From the NCBI GenBank assembly GCA_937975725.1, contig CALJUL010000026.1:54754-118753 (forward strand): 64,000 nt of DNA. The letters run 5' to 3'. Numbering within the stretch: the first letter of the stretch is position 1; every line of letters starts with the position of its first letter. The notes beneath the pieces were generated by a model. It was not told where the DNA came from. It searched no databases and worked only from the letters and a program-made list of their open reading frames with translations. The stretch comes from an uncultured Pseudoxanthomonas sp. (GTDB taxonomy: Bacteria > Pseudomonadota > Gammaproteobacteria > Xanthomonadales > Xanthomonadaceae). Shown here one piece after another: positions 30,192-40,886 of this stretch. The position numbers and the translations under genes are program-made.

Positions 30192-31028
30192 ATGAACAAG
30201 CGCTTCTTCTTCCGCGTCGCCGTGGCGCTCGCGCTGTCGTCGCTGGCGGTGGTGCAGAACGTCTTCGCTGCCCCCACGGCCACCGTGCCGCTGCAGGTCT
30301 CGCCGGAGCGCGCCACCACGATGGCCGTGTGGGAGCCGGCGCAGGTGCGCGGCGTGGTGCTGTTCTCCACCGGGCACGGCGCGTGGCCGGAGCGCTACGA
30401 CGGCGTGCTGACGGCCTGGCGCGACGCGGGCTTCGCGGTCGTCGCGCCCCTGCACGTGGATTCGGTGAAATATCCGGAGCGCGGGAAATTCTCGATGCAG
30501 CAGGGCTTCGGCGAACGCCTGGCCGACATGAAGGCCGCGAGTGCGTATGCCGCTGCGCGCTGGCCCGGCGTGCCGGTGGCGGCGGGCGGGCACAGCTATG
30601 GCACCTTGATCTCGCTGGCGCTGGGCGGCGCGATGGCGGACATGGCGCCGCTGCGCGATCCTTCGGTGGTCGCGGTGGTGGGCTATTCGTCGCCGGGCCG
30701 GATTCCCGGCCTGGTCACGCCCGCCACGTATGCGTCGGTCGCCGTGCCCGTCCTGATCGTCACCGGCGACAGGGATCTGGTGCCGGGCTTCGTCGGCGAC
30801 GCGAAGGACCATCTGTATCCGGTCGAATCCGCCCCGGCCGGCGGCAAGCTCGCACTCGTGCTCACCGGTGGCGAGCACAACCTGATCGGTGGCGAGCAGG
30901 AAGCGTTGTTCGCCCGTGCGCGCGATGTCGGCACGGCGTTCCTGCGGGCCGAAGTGCTGCGGGACGCCGCCGCGGCGGAGGCGCTGGCGGCGGAAGACCC
31001 GGAAACCGAGCGCTGGATCCGCCGCTGA
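30192..31028 (+). CDS. Exported alpha/beta hydrolase
   Basis: Protein of 278 residues. A signal peptide (N-K-R-F-F-F-R-V-A-V-A-L-A-L) ends near A-F-A/A-P. The hydrolase core shows G-V-V-L-F-S-T-G-H-G, the nucleophile elbow G-G-H-S-Y-G-T, the acid region V-T-G-D-R-D-L-V-P and the histidine in T-G-G-E-H-N-L, so the catalytic triad seems complete. Likely periplasmic, substrate unknown. It is convergent with upp, with nine bases between the stops. Confidence 0.82.
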   Translation: MNKRFFFRVAVALALSSLAVVQNVFAAPTATVPLQVSPERATTMAVWEPAQVRGVVLFSTGHGAWPERYDGVLTAWRDAGFAVVAPLHVDSVKYPERGKFSMQQGFGERLADMKAASAYAAARWPGVPVAAGGHSYGTLISLALGGAMADMAPLRDPSVVAVVGYSSPGRIPGLVTPATYASVAVPVLIVTGDRDLVPGFVGDAKDHLYPVESAPAGGKLALVLTGGEHNLIGGEQEALFARARDVGTAFLRAEVLRDAAAAEALAAEDPETERWIRR

Positions 31029-31037
31029 GCACGGACC

Positions 31038-31670
31038 TCAGCCGATCCGCGTGCCGAAGATGCGGTCGCCGGCGTCGCCCAGGCCGGGCAGGATGTAGCC
31101 CTTGTCGTTGAGGCGCTCGTCGATGGCGGCGGTGTAGACCTCGACGTCGGGGTGCGCGGCTTCCAGCGCCTTCAATCCCTCGGGCGCGGCGACCAGGAAG
31201 ATGCCCTTGATCCGCTTGGCGCCGGCGCGCTTGAGCATGTCGATGGTGGCGATCAGGGTGCCGCCGGTGGCCAGCATCGGGTCCAGGATCAGCGCGTCGC
31301 GCTCCTCCAGCCGCCCGGTGAGCTTTTCGAAGTAGGGCACCGGTTGCAGGGTTTCCTCGTCGCGCTGCAGGCCAACCACGCTGACGCGCGCGGTGGGGAT
31401 CAGCGCCAGCACGCCCGGCAGCATGCCCAGGCCGGCGCGCAGGATCGGCACCAGGGTGATCTTGGCGCCGGCGATCTTCTTCACCTGCACTTCGCCGGCC
31501 CAGCCGGCCATCGTCTCGCGGGTCAGTTCCAGATCGGCGGTGGCCTCGTAGGCCAGCAGCGTGCCCAACTCGGTGACCAGTTCGCGGAAGTCCTTGGTGT
31601 TGAGGCCGGCGTTGCGCAGCAGGCCGATCTTGTGCTGGACGAGCGGATGGCGGACTTCGACGGTCTTCAT
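31038..31670 (-). CDS. upp: Uracil phosphoribosyltransferase
   Basis: Protein of 210 residues catalysing uracil plus PRPP to UMP in pyrimidine salvage. Landmarks are [12 protein letters not shown] at the start, I-L-R-A-G-L-G-M, the PRPP loop [10 protein letters not shown] and the uracil-binding end [13 protein letters not shown]. It is a single-gene unit with a lone REP unit upstream at 31744. Confidence 0.96.
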   Translation of the reverse strand: MKTVEVRHPLVQHKIGLLRNAGLNTKDFRELVTELGTLLAYEATADLELTRETMAGWAGEVQVKKIAGAKITLVPILRAGLGMLPGVLALIPTARVSVVGLQRDEETLQPVPYFEKLTGRLEERDALILDPMLATGGTLIATIDMLKRAGAKRIKGIFLVAAPEGLKALEAAHPDVEVYTAAIDERLNDKGYILPGLGDAGDRIFGTRIG

Positions 31671-31743
31671 GGGCGGCTCCGGGGCGTAGGTGCGAAGTCT
31701 GCAACAAACGGCGCGAAGCGTGCAGGCGACCGTGCAGTGCCCT

Positions 31744-31766
31744 GCAGGAGCGGCGTGAGCCGCGAC
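31744..31766. repeat. Single REP unit upstream of upp
   Basis: GCAGGAGCGGCGTGAGCCGC plus GAC, a lone copy of the REP unit with its internal hairpin, 74 bases before the upp start. No inverted partner is visible close by. Confidence 0.7.
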
Positions 31767-31877
31767 CGCACGCCACCGGCGCCGGGAACGATGGCCGACC
31801 TCCCGGCACGCCGCATCGCATGCGGCGCTGCGGACCATGAATGCCATTGGCCGTGCGGTTACGACTCGTGCGTGGTG

Positions 31878-32173
31878 AATTTCCGCCGCATCCGTATGCC
31901 GTGCGTGCGGGACGAGGGCGGGCACGAGACGAAAAAAAGATCATCGGCGTGCCCACCGACAAGATCGACCCCACCTACAGCGCGATCCGCGATCTAGCCG
32001 ATCTGCCGCAGACGGAGCGCGACCGCATCGAGGTGTTCTTCCGCGTCTACAAGGACCTGCCGAAGGGGCGCAATCCGGTGCGGTTGAACGGATACGGCGA
32101 TGCGGCCGAAGCGAAGGCGCTGATCCGCGAATCACTGGAGCGCTTCGCCGCCGAGCTGAAGGGCCGGCCCTGA
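31878..32173 (+). pseudogene. Inorganic pyrophosphatase remnant, frameshifted, 5' half missing
   Basis: From 31939 one frame reads [13 protein letters not shown], then L-A-D-L-P-Q, I-E-V-F-F-R-V-Y-K-D-L-P-K-G and N-G-Y-G-D-A-A-E-A-K-A-L-I. This is the C-terminal half of family I pyrophosphatases (compare the F-F-x-x-Y-K-D-L-x-K-G signature). Just before, in another frame, [11 protein letters not shown] continues the same protein backwards. The join is at an A-run of seven (31932-31938) with about five extra bases. The catalytic Asp cluster and the N-terminal half are absent, so the gene is dead. A functional ppa must exist elsewhere. Confidence 0.65.
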
Positions 32174-32189
32174 GCCGCAACCGGTTGCC

Positions 32190-32281
32190 GTAGGAAGGGC
32201 TGACGACTGACCAGCCATTCGGCTGTGTTAAAGCCAACCCCGACCCTCATTGTGTGAGGTCGGGGTTTAAGCCCCTCCTGC
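32190..32281. repeat. Degenerate REP doublet
   Basis: The left unit is worn (GTAGGAAGGGCTGACGACTG at 32190), whereas the inverted right unit GTCGGGGTTTAAGCCCCTCC is well kept and ends near 32281. It lies between the pyrophosphatase remnant and the aminotransferase terminator. Confidence 0.65.
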
Positions 32282-32315
32282 AGGGATGCTCCGGGCGTCG
32301 CGGAGCCTAGGCAAG

Positions 32316-32342
32316 AAAAAGGCGGGCCGAAACCCGCCTTTT
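32316..32342 (-). terminator. Rho-independent terminator of the aminotransferase gene
   Basis: Stem GGCGGG (32321-32326) with CCCGCC (32333-32338) and a six-base loop, flanked by AAAAA on the left and TTTT on the right. Read on the minus strand it ends in TTTTT, 20 bases after the aminotransferase stop. The symmetric flanks make it potentially bidirectional. Confidence 0.9.
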
Positions 32343-32361
32343 CCGTTGGCGCCTGTTGGCC

Positions 32362-33858
32362 TCAGGCCGCGGCAGCCTGCGACAGCTTCGGGCCTTCGCG
32401 CAGCGCCTTACCGACCATGCTCACCAGCAGGTCCAGCTCCTCGCCATCCATCAGGAAGTGCGGAGTGAAGCGCAGCGAGTTGGCGCCGCCGTGGATGACG
32501 TTGAAGCCGTGCTGGCGCAGCCATTCCTCGGTGGAACCGGCGCCGTAGCACTTGAAGGCTGGCGACAGCTCGCAGGAGAACAGCAGGCCGGTGCCCTGCA
32601 CGTTGGTGATCAGGCCGCCCAGCTCCGCCTGCAACTGTTGCAGTTTCTGCACCGCCTCGACGCCGCGCTTGCGGATGTTCTCGCGCACCTGCGGCGTCAG
32701 CAGGCCCAGGGTGGCGCAGGCCACGTCCAGCGCGCGCGGGTTAGTGGTCATGGTGTTGCCGTACACGCCCTTGCGGTACAGGTCGGCGGCGCGCTCGTTG
32801 ACGGCCAGCACCGACAGCGGGAACTGCGCGGCGTTGAGCGCCTTGGAATAGGTCTCCATGTCCGGCGCGTCCAGGCCTTCGAAGCCGGGATAGTCGACGA
32901 TGGACAGCACGCCGTGCGCGCGCAGGCCGGCCTGGATGGAGTCCACCAGGAACAGGCTGCCGTGGCTGCGGGTCAGCTCGCGCGCGGCGGCGTAGAACGC
33001 CGGCGGCACCGAGCGGCCGGGGTCGCCTTCGCCCATCACCGGCTCCAGGAACACGGCCTCGACGAACCAGCCGTTGGCCTCGGCGTCGGCGAACGCCTGC
33101 TTCAGCGCGTCCACGTCGTAGGGCGGGATGGCGATGACCGAATCCTCGCCGCGGTAGCTGGCCAGGTGCTGCAGGTAGGACTTGCGCGAGGAATCCGAAT
33201 ACAGTGCCGGGCGCTCGGTGCGGCCGTGGAAGCTGCCCTTGACCACGACGCGCTTGATGGTGCGGCCGGCGTGGCGGCCGTCCGGGTCGGTCATCAGCTT
33301 GCTGTTGATGTCGGCGATGCGCGCGGCCAGGCCGACCGATTCGGAACCCGAGTTCAGGCACAGGAACTTCGCGAACGGGCAGCCGCCGCGGGTGTGGCCG
33401 ATCTCCTTGCGCAGGGCGCGGTCGAAGCGCAGTTGCGACAGGCTGGGGGTCATGATGTTGGCCATCGCCTGCGGGCGCGCCAGCGCTTCCAGCACCGCCG
33501 CCGGGGTGTGGCCGAAGCCCAGCATGCCGTAGCCGCCGGCGTCGTACAGCACGGCGCCCTTCAGGGTGACCACCCACGGGCCGCGCGCGGCCAGGGCGAT
33601 GTAGGGGTTCACCGCGTCGTCGGCGTAGAAGTTGACGTAGCCGGCCTGCACGGCGCGCAGTTGCGCTTCCTCGTCCAGGTCGAACAACTCGGCGAACTCG
33701 TCGCGCAGGCGGTCGTGCTCGGTACCGGCGGCCGCGATGGCGGCGGCCAGGTCGGGGTGGTTCTTGGCCAGGCGTTCGACGGTGGCGTCGTCCAGGCCTT
33801 CGGTCAGGCGTTGGCCGGGGTGGGCGCGCAGGGGGGCAAGCTGGTCGAGCAGGGCCAT
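32362..33858 (-). CDS. Class III (PLP-dependent) aminotransferase
   Basis: Protein of 498 residues. The fold is that of ornithine/lysine-type omega-aminotransferases: N-S-G-S-E-S for phosphate binding, [25 protein letters not shown] (the PLP-binding aspartate), and Y-S-K-A-L-N-A, whose lysine is the likely Schiff-base residue. The substrate is not determined; lysine or another basic or omega-amino acid is plausible. I start at the ATG 33858; the frame extends ten codons further. It is divergent from an Lrp/AsnC regulator, which commonly controls the enzyme gene opposite it. Confidence 0.86.
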   Translation of the reverse strand: MALLDQLAPLRAHPGQRLTEGLDDATVERLAKNHPDLAAAIAAAGTEHDRLRDEFAELFDLDEEAQLRAVQAGYVNFYADDAVNPYIALAARGPWVVTLKGAVLYDAGGYGMLGFGHTPAAVLEALARPQAMANIMTPSLSQLRFDRALRKEIGHTRGGCPFAKFLCLNSGSESVGLAARIADINSKLMTDPDGRHAGRTIKRVVVKGSFHGRTERPALYSDSSRKSYLQHLASYRGEDSVIAIPPYDVDALKQAFADAEANGWFVEAVFLEPVMGEGDPGRSVPPAFYAAARELTRSHGSLFLVDSIQAGLRAHGVLSIVDYPGFEGLDAPDMETYSKALNAAQFPLSVLAVNERAADLYRKGVYGNTMTTNPRALDVACATLGLLTPQVRENIRKRGVEAVQKLQQLQAELGGLITNVQGTGLLFSCELSPAFKCYGAGSTEEWLRQHGFNVIHGGANSLRFTPHFLMDGEELDLLVSMVGKALREGPKLSQAAAA

Positions 33859-33944
33859 GGCAGATCTCCGCAAAACAATCGAACACACTATTATCTGTAT
33901 CTCTTCGTCGTTTGACAGTTGTGATCTGCGCTTTTTTCGGCGAT

Positions 33945-33965
33945 ATTTCGTCGAATCGACGAAAT
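33945..33965. promoter_or_regulatory. Perfect palindrome, candidate Lrp operator
   Basis: ATTTCGTCGA-A-TCGACGAAAT: two ten-base arms around one base, an AT-richer island in GC-rich DNA between two divergent genes. It lies just upstream of the Lrp-type gene and overlaps the upstream candidate ATG at 33964. A TTGACA at 33912-33917 sits 27 bases before it. Position and symmetry suggest the site where the regulator controls itself and the aminotransferase. Confidence 0.7.
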
Positions 33966-33975
33966 GGGCGTATTC

Positions 33976-34407
33976 ATGAAGCTGACTGCCGCCGACGAAC
34001 AGCTCCTCTCACTGTTGCGAGAAAACGCCCGGGCCTCGACCGCGCAGATCGCGCGCCGGCTCAACCTGTCGCGCACCACCGTGCAGAGCCGCATCGAGCG
34101 GCTGGAGCGCGAGGGCGTGATCAGCGGCTACACCGTGCGGGTGCACGACGAGTACGAGCGCGGCACCCTGCGCGCGCACATCATGATCACCGTGCTGCCC
34201 AAGCAGATGACCTCGGTGGTGGCCGCGCTGCGGGCGATGCCGGAACTGCGCGTGCTGCACTCGGTCAGCGGCGCCTACGACCTGATCGCGATAGGCGCGG
34301 TGGCCAGCGTCGGCGACATGGACATCCTGACCGACCGCATCGGTGCCATCGAGGGCGTCGAGCGCACCACCTCGTCCATCGTGCTGTCCACCAAGTTCGA
34401 ACGCTAG
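33976..34407 (+). CDS. Lrp/AsnC family transcriptional regulator
   Basis: Protein of 143 residues. The winged helix-turn-helix covers about 1-60 ([21 protein letters not shown]) and the RAM/AsnC ligand-binding domain about 65-143, with G-A-Y-D-L as the usual effector-site landmark. It binds DNA as oligomers and senses an amino acid. I chose the ATG at 33976 because the family starts with M-K-L-x-x-x-D and the other ATG (33964) lies inside the palindrome. It is divergent from the aminotransferase gene, its probable target; the effector is likely that enzyme's substrate or product. Confidence 0.92.
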   Translation: MKLTAADEQLLSLLRENARASTAQIARRLNLSRTTVQSRIERLEREGVISGYTVRVHDEYERGTLRAHIMITVLPKQMTSVVAALRAMPELRVLHSVSGAYDLIAIGAVASVGDMDILTDRIGAIEGVERTTSSIVLSTKFER

Positions 34408-34466
34408 GCCGCGGCCGGCGGGCCGGCGGCCTCACGTACAATGCCTGGCTCCGCCAGGCCACGCCC

Positions 34467-35518
34467 GTGAAGAAGTCCGACTTCCATTTCGACCTGCCCG
34501 AGGCGCTGATCGCGCAGGCGCCGCTGCCGGAGCGTTCGGCCAGCCGCCTGCTGGTGGTGCCGCCGGGCGATGCGCCGTTCGCGGACCGGCAGGTGCGCGA
34601 CCTGCCGGAATGGCTGCGGCCCGGCGACCTGCTGGTGTTCAACGATACCCGGGTGATCCCGGCGCGCCTGTTCGGCCGGAAGGAAAGCGGCGGGCGCGTG
34701 GAGATCCTGATCGAGCGCCTGCTGCCGGACAGCCAGGCGCGCGCGCAGATCGGCGCCAGCAAGCCGTCCCGGCCGGAGGCGCGCCTCGTGCTGGACGAAG
34801 GCGGCGAGGCCGAGGTGCTGGGCCGCGACGGCGAGTTCTACCGCCTGCGCTTCCACGTACCCGGCGCGCTGGAAAGCTGGTTGCAGAAGGCCGGGCGGCT
34901 GCCGCTGCCGCCGTACATCCAGCGTGCGCCCGGGCAGGACGACACCGAGCGCTACCAGACCGTGTTCGCGCGCGAGCTGGGCGCGGTGGCCGCGCCGACC
35001 GCGGGCCTGCACTTCGACGACGCGCTGCTGGAAGCGCTGCGCGCGCGCGGCGTGGAGTTCGGCCACATCACCCTGCACGTGGGCGCGGGCACGTTCCAGC
35101 CGATGCGCGTGGACGACGTGCGCGAGCACCGCATGCACAGCGAGTGGCTCAACGTGGGCGCGGCGCTGGTGGAGCAGGTGCGTGCCGCGCGCGCGCGCGG
35201 CGGCCGCGTGGTCGCCGTGGGCACGACGGTGGTGCGCGCGCTGGAATCGGCGATGCGACGCAACGAGGCCGGCGACGCCGAGCTGCAACCCTTCGCCGGG
35301 GAAACGCAGATCTTCATCTTCCCCGGCTACCGCATCCGCAGCGTGGACGCGCTGGTCACCAACTTCCACCTGCCCGAAAGCACGCTGCTGATGCTGGTCA
35401 GCGCCTTCGCCGGCAAGGCGCGGGTGTTCGCGGCCTACGAACACGCGGTGCGCGAGAAGTATCGCTTCTTCTCCTACGGCGACGCCATGCTGTTGTTCCC
35501 GCAGGATGCACCGCCCCT

Positions 35519-35522
<4 letters not shown>
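34467..35522 (+). CDS. queA: S-adenosylmethionine:tRNA ribosyltransferase-isomerase
   Basis: Protein of 351 residues that turns preQ1 in tRNA into epoxyqueuosine. It begins [10 protein letters not shown], the classic QueA start, and has [29 protein letters not shown] and H-V-G-A-G-T-F. The start is GTG; TACAAT at 34437-34442 upstream may be the -10 box. The stop codon TAG is the first part of a GTAG REP element (35519). The next enzyme, tgt, follows after the repeat; enzymatically Tgt acts first and QueA second. Confidence 0.96.
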
Positions 35523-37133
<1,611 letters not shown>

Positions 37134-37322
37134 AGGGGGGGGCGAGGCCACGGTGCTGCTGCTGCCGGGGCGTTGGACGGGGCGGGCGGAGGCGGGAGCC
37201 CGGGCGGGGAACCATCCGGCGGCGCCGCGGTCTCTAGCCCGCCGGCCGCCCATGGCCGCGCCCGGGGATGGCCTCCGCATGGCATAATTCCCGGCTGCTT
37301 TTGACACTGAATGGATAAGTCC

Positions 37323-37664
37323 ATGAATCTGCTTGAATTCTTCGCCGTGCCGGCGTTCGCGCAGGCCGCCCCGGCCGCCCAGCCCGGCTTGGGCGGTTTC
37401 GGCCTGCTGATGCCGATCGCGCTGATCGCCATCATGTACTTCCTGATGATCCGCCCGCAGATGAAGCGCGCCAAGGAACACCGGGCCATGCTGGACAAGC
37501 TGTCCCGCGGCGACGAGGTCATCACCTCCGGCGGCATCGCCGGCACCGTCACCGACATCGGCGACAACTTCGTCACCGTCGAAGTGGCCGACAACGTGCG
37601 CGTGCGCGTGCAGAAGGCCGCCGTGGGCAACGTGCTGCCCAAGGGCACGCTGAAGTCCGCCTGA
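37323..37664 (+). CDS. yajC: Preprotein translocase accessory subunit YajC
   Basis: Protein of 113 residues. It has one N-terminal membrane helix (L-L-M-P-I-A-L-I-A-I-M-Y-F-L-M) followed by the conserved I-R-P-Q-M-K-R-A-K-E-H and the small soluble domain G-D-E-V-I-T-S-G-G-I-A-G-T-V. It is an inner-membrane partner of SecDF-YidC at the translocon. ATG 37323 is preferred over an in-frame ATG four codons earlier. It is the first gene of the yajC-secD-secF operon. Confidence 0.95.
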   Translation: MNLLEFFAVPAFAQAAPAAQPGLGGFGLLMPIALIAIMYFLMIRPQMKRAKEHRAMLDKLSRGDEVITSGGIAGTVTDIGDNFVTVEVADNVRVRVQKAAVGNVLPKGTLKSA

Positions 37665-37673
37665 TCGTCGCCT

Positions 37674-37701
37674 CCGCCCCGCCGCCCGCGCGGCGGGGCG
37701 G
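37674..37701 (+). terminator. Strong hairpin between yajC and secD (possible attenuator)
   Basis: Perfect 12-pair stem CCGCCCCGCCGC/GCGGCGGGGCGG with a four-base loop, nine bases after the yajC stop and about 65 bases before secD. It is followed by TTCCCGCTGTTTT, not an immediate T-run, so partial termination or mRNA processing is more likely than full termination. Confidence 0.5.
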
Positions 37702-37766
37702 TTCCCGCTGTTTTCCGAACCACCTGCTGAGCGCATGCCCGGACCGGGCCTGTGCGGACCGCCCCG

Positions 37767-39650
37767 ATGCTTGAATTCCCACGCTGGAAATACGCCCTCA
37801 TCCTGCTGGTCATGCTGGCCAGCACGTTGTATGCGCTGCCCAACCTGTACCCGCAGGATCCTTCCGTGCAGATCACCGCCAACCGCGGCTTCGCCATCGA
37901 CGCCGCCCTGCGCGGCCGCGTGGACGCCGCGCTGAAGGACGCGGGCGTGCAGTCCAAGGCGATCGACGCCGAGGCGGACAGCATGCTGGTGCGCCTGCCC
38001 AGCCTGGAGGCGCAGACCGCGGCCAACGACGCCCTGCGCACGGCGCTGGGCGAGGACTACGTGGTCGCGCTGAGCCTGGCGTCCACCGTGCCGGACTGGC
38101 TGGGCTGGTTCGGCGCCCGCCCGATGGTGCAGGGCCTGGACCTGCAGGGTGGCGTGCACTTCGTGCTGCAGGTGGACCAGAAGGTGGCGCTGGACAAGCG
38201 CATCGAGAGCTACCTGGAAGACGCCCGCGTCATCCTGCGCGACAAGCGCATCCGCTACACCGCCGTGGAGCGCCGCGCCGACAACGGCGTCGTGGTGACC
38301 CTGGCCGAAGGCGAGGACGTGGCCGCCGCGCAGAAGGCGTTGGCGACCGCGCTCAGTGCGCGCGGCAGCGCCAACGCGCTGCCGGGCGCCGGCCTGTCCT
38401 ACCAGACCAGCGGCAACCAGATCGTCATCGGCCTGCCGCAGGCGGAACTGGACCAGATCGCCGGCGAAGCCATCGAGCAGAACCTGACCACGCTGCGCAA
38501 CCGCGTGGCGGAAGTGCTGGGCAAGGCCTCCGAGCCGGTCATCCAGCGCCAGGGCAACGACCGCGTGGTCGTGCAGTTGCCCGGCGTGCAGGACACCGCC
38601 GAGGCCAAGCGCCTGATCGGCGCCACCGCCACCCTGGAGTTCCGCGCCGTGGTGGAAGGCAACGCCGCCGACGCCGTGGCCAGCGGCCGCATCCCGCCGG
38701 AGGCCAAGGTCTACCAGTTGCGCGAAGGCCGCGGCCCGGTGCTGCTGAACAAGCGCGTGCTGGCGTCCGGCGACGAGATGGTCAACGCCCGCGTCGGCGT
38801 CGACAACAACGGCCTGCCGGCGGTGGACGTGACCCTCAACAACGTTGCCGGCCAGCGCATGTTCGACTACACCAGCGCCAACGTCGGCAAGCTGATGTCG
38901 GTGGTGTACATCGAGCGCGTGCCGACGGTGAGCATGGTCGACGGCAAGGAAGTGCGCAGCGTGCGCGTGCGCGAGGAAGCGCTGGCGCCGACCCGCATCG
39001 CCGGCGTGTTCGGCAAGAATTTCCAGACCACCGGGCTGGAGAAGAGCGAGGCCGAGAACCTGGCCAGGCTGCTGCGCGCGGGCTCGCTGGCCGCGCCGAT
39101 GGACTTCGTCGAGGAGCGCGTGGTCGGCCCCAGCCTGGGCGCCGAGAACGTCGCCCGCGGCACCAAGGCGGTGGTGTACTCCTTCATCTTCGCGCTGGCG
39201 TTCTTCCTGATCTACTACCGCATGTTCGGCCTGATCACCTGCATCGCGCTGCTGCTCAATCTGGTGATGGTGGTGGCGGTGATGTCGCTGTTCGGCGCGA
39301 CCATGACGCTGCCCGGCTTCGCCGGTCTGGCGCTGACCATCGGTATGTCGGTGGACGCCAACGTGCTGATCAACGAGCGCATACGCGAGGAACTCCGGGC
39401 CGGGGTGCCGCCGCAGGCGTCGATCGCCACCGGCTACGACAAGGCCTCCGGCACTATCTTCGACTCCAACATGACCGCGCTGCTGGCCGGCGTGTTCCTG
39501 TACGCCTTCGGTACCGGTCCGCTGCAGGGCTTCGCGGTGACGATGGTCATCGGCATCCTGACCTCGGTGTTCACCGCCGTGACCGTGTCGCGCGGCATCG
39601 CCACCCTGATCTACGGCGGCCGCCGCAAGCTGAAGTCGCTGCCCATCTGA
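37767..39650 (+). CDS. secD: Protein translocase subunit SecD
   Basis: Protein of 627 residues. With SecF it forms the proton-driven complex that pulls exported proteins out on the periplasmic side. It has an N-terminal membrane helix, a large periplasmic part, D-L-Q-G-G-V-H-F-V-L near residue 125 (the D1 signature), and a C-terminal block of membrane helices with G-L-A-L-T-I-G-M-S-V-D-A-N-V-L-I-N-E-R. The ATG at 37767 (M-L-E-F-P-R-W-K-Y) matches homologues; a GTG five codons upstream is possible. secF follows by 16 bases. Confidence 0.97.
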   Translation: MLEFPRWKYALILLVMLASTLYALPNLYPQDPSVQITANRGFAIDAALRGRVDAALKDAGVQSKAIDAEADSMLVRLPSLEAQTAANDALRTALGEDYVVALSLASTVPDWLGWFGARPMVQGLDLQGGVHFVLQVDQKVALDKRIESYLEDARVILRDKRIRYTAVERRADNGVVVTLAEGEDVAAAQKALATALSARGSANALPGAGLSYQTSGNQIVIGLPQAELDQIAGEAIEQNLTTLRNRVAEVLGKASEPVIQRQGNDRVVVQLPGVQDTAEAKRLIGATATLEFRAVVEGNAADAVASGRIPPEAKVYQLREGRGPVLLNKRVLASGDEMVNARVGVDNNGLPAVDVTLNNVAGQRMFDYTSANVGKLMSVVYIERVPTVSMVDGKEVRSVRVREEALAPTRIAGVFGKNFQTTGLEKSEAENLARLLRAGSLAAPMDFVEERVVGPSLGAENVARGTKAVVYSFIFALAFFLIYYRMFGLITCIALLLNLVMVVAVMSLFGATMTLPGFAGLALTIGMSVDANVLINERIREELRAGVPPQASIATGYDKASGTIFDSNMTALLAGVFLYAFGTGPLQGFAVTMVIGILTSVFTAVTVSRGIATLIYGGRRKLKSLPI

Positions 39651-39666
39651 CGAGAGCATACGAACC

Positions 39667-40644
39667 ATGAAACTCTTTCCCCTGCATCTCGTCCCCAACG
39701 ACACCAGCATCGACTTCATGCGGCTGCGCTGGGTCTCGATCGCCGTCGCGGTGATCCTGGCGGTGGTCGCGCTGGGCGCCATCGCGTTCAAGGGCTTCAA
39801 CTTCGCGCTGGACTTCACCGGCGGCACGGTGGTGGAACTGCGCTTCCAGGCGCCGCCGGACGTGGACGGCGTGCGCTCGCGCCTGGAGGCCGCCGGCTAC
39901 GGCAGCGCCCAGGTGCAGACCTTCGGCACCGGCAGCGACCTGCTGGTGCGGCTGCAGCCGCGCGAGGACGCCGGCACCGCCGCGGCCGCCTCCGAGGCCA
40001 GCAACCGCACCGCCCAGGACGTGGTCCGGCTGGCCTCGACCGAGGGCAACGCCGCCACGGTGATGCGCTCGGAGTTCGTCGGCCCGCAGGTCGGCAAGGA
40101 ACTGGCGATGAACGGCCTGTACACGCTGCTGTGCGTGGTGGCCGGCTTCCTGATCTACATCGCCATGCGCTTCGAGTGGAAGTTCGCCGTCGCCGCCATC
40201 CTCACCACCCTGCACGACGTGCTGATCTGCGCCGGCTTCTTCGCGCTGACCGGCCGCGAGTTCGACCTGACCATCCTGGCCGGCCTGCTGTCGGTGATGG
40301 GCTTCTCGATCAACGACACCATCGTGGTGTTCGATCGCGTGCGCGAGAACTTCCGCAGCCTGCGGGTGGAGCCGGTGGAGGTGCTGAACCGCTCGGTCAA
40401 CCAGACCCTGTCGCGCACCATCATCACCTCGTTCGTGGCCTTCCTGACCGTGTTGGCGCTGTACCTGTACGGCGGTGGCTCGCTGGAAGGCATGGCGATC
40501 TCGCAGATGATCGGCATCGTGATCGGCACGATCTCCTCGATCTTTGTCGCCTGCCCGCTGCTGACCATCGGCTTCATGAAGGTCACCAAGCAGGACCTGA
40601 TGCCCAAGGCCAAGGACGTGGAGGCGCTGGCGCGTCGCCCCTGA
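39667..40644 (+). CDS. secF: Protein translocase subunit SecF
   Basis: Protein of 325 residues, the partner of SecD. It has one N-terminal helix, the periplasmic domain opening with F-A-L-D-F-T-G-G-T-V-V-E, and five C-terminal helices with S-V-M-G-F-S-I-N-D-T-I-V-V-F-D-R. Last gene of the operon, with a strong terminator 21 bases downstream. Confidence 0.97.
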   Translation: MKLFPLHLVPNDTSIDFMRLRWVSIAVAVILAVVALGAIAFKGFNFALDFTGGTVVELRFQAPPDVDGVRSRLEAAGYGSAQVQTFGTGSDLLVRLQPREDAGTAAAASEASNRTAQDVVRLASTEGNAATVMRSEFVGPQVGKELAMNGLYTLLCVVAGFLIYIAMRFEWKFAVAAILTTLHDVLICAGFFALTGREFDLTILAGLLSVMGFSINDTIVVFDRVRENFRSLRVEPVEVLNRSVNQTLSRTIITSFVAFLTVLALYLYGGGSLEGMAISQMIGIVIGTISSIFVACPLLTIGFMKVTKQDLMPKAKDVEALARRP

Positions 40645-40665
40645 GCCCTCCGGGTTGCGGGAACA

Positions 40666-40695
40666 GAAAAAGGCCGCGCAATGCGCGGCCTTTTT
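40666..40695 (+). terminator. Rho-independent terminator of yajC-secD-secF
   Basis: Eight-pair stem GGCCGCGC (40672-40679) with GCGCGGCC (40683-40690), three-base loop AAT, flanked by AAAAA and TTTTT. Confidence 0.94.
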
Positions 40696-40719
40696 CGTGG
40701 GGAAGCCGAGGCTGTGCTT

Positions 40720-40870
40720 ATAGGAGCGACGCAAGTCGCGACCGCACGGCCGGATCGACCGGTTCAAGCGATTCACAGGCAGTCGATCAGGCCAGGCGCG
40801 AGCGCTGCCGGTCGCCTTCTGGATATGCTGGAGATGCAGGATTCCCAGTCGCGACTTGCGTCGCTCCTAC
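40720..40870. repeat. REP doublet between secF and suhB
   Basis: Left unit ATAGGAGCGACGCAAGTCGC (a GTAG-to-ATAG variant) and its perfect inverse ending CTCCTAC at 40870. The spacer is about 105 bases and lacks the CACGGAT inner palindrome. It ends 17 bases before the suhB stop. Confidence 0.9.
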
Positions 40871-40886
40871 ACGGGGAAGCAGGAGG

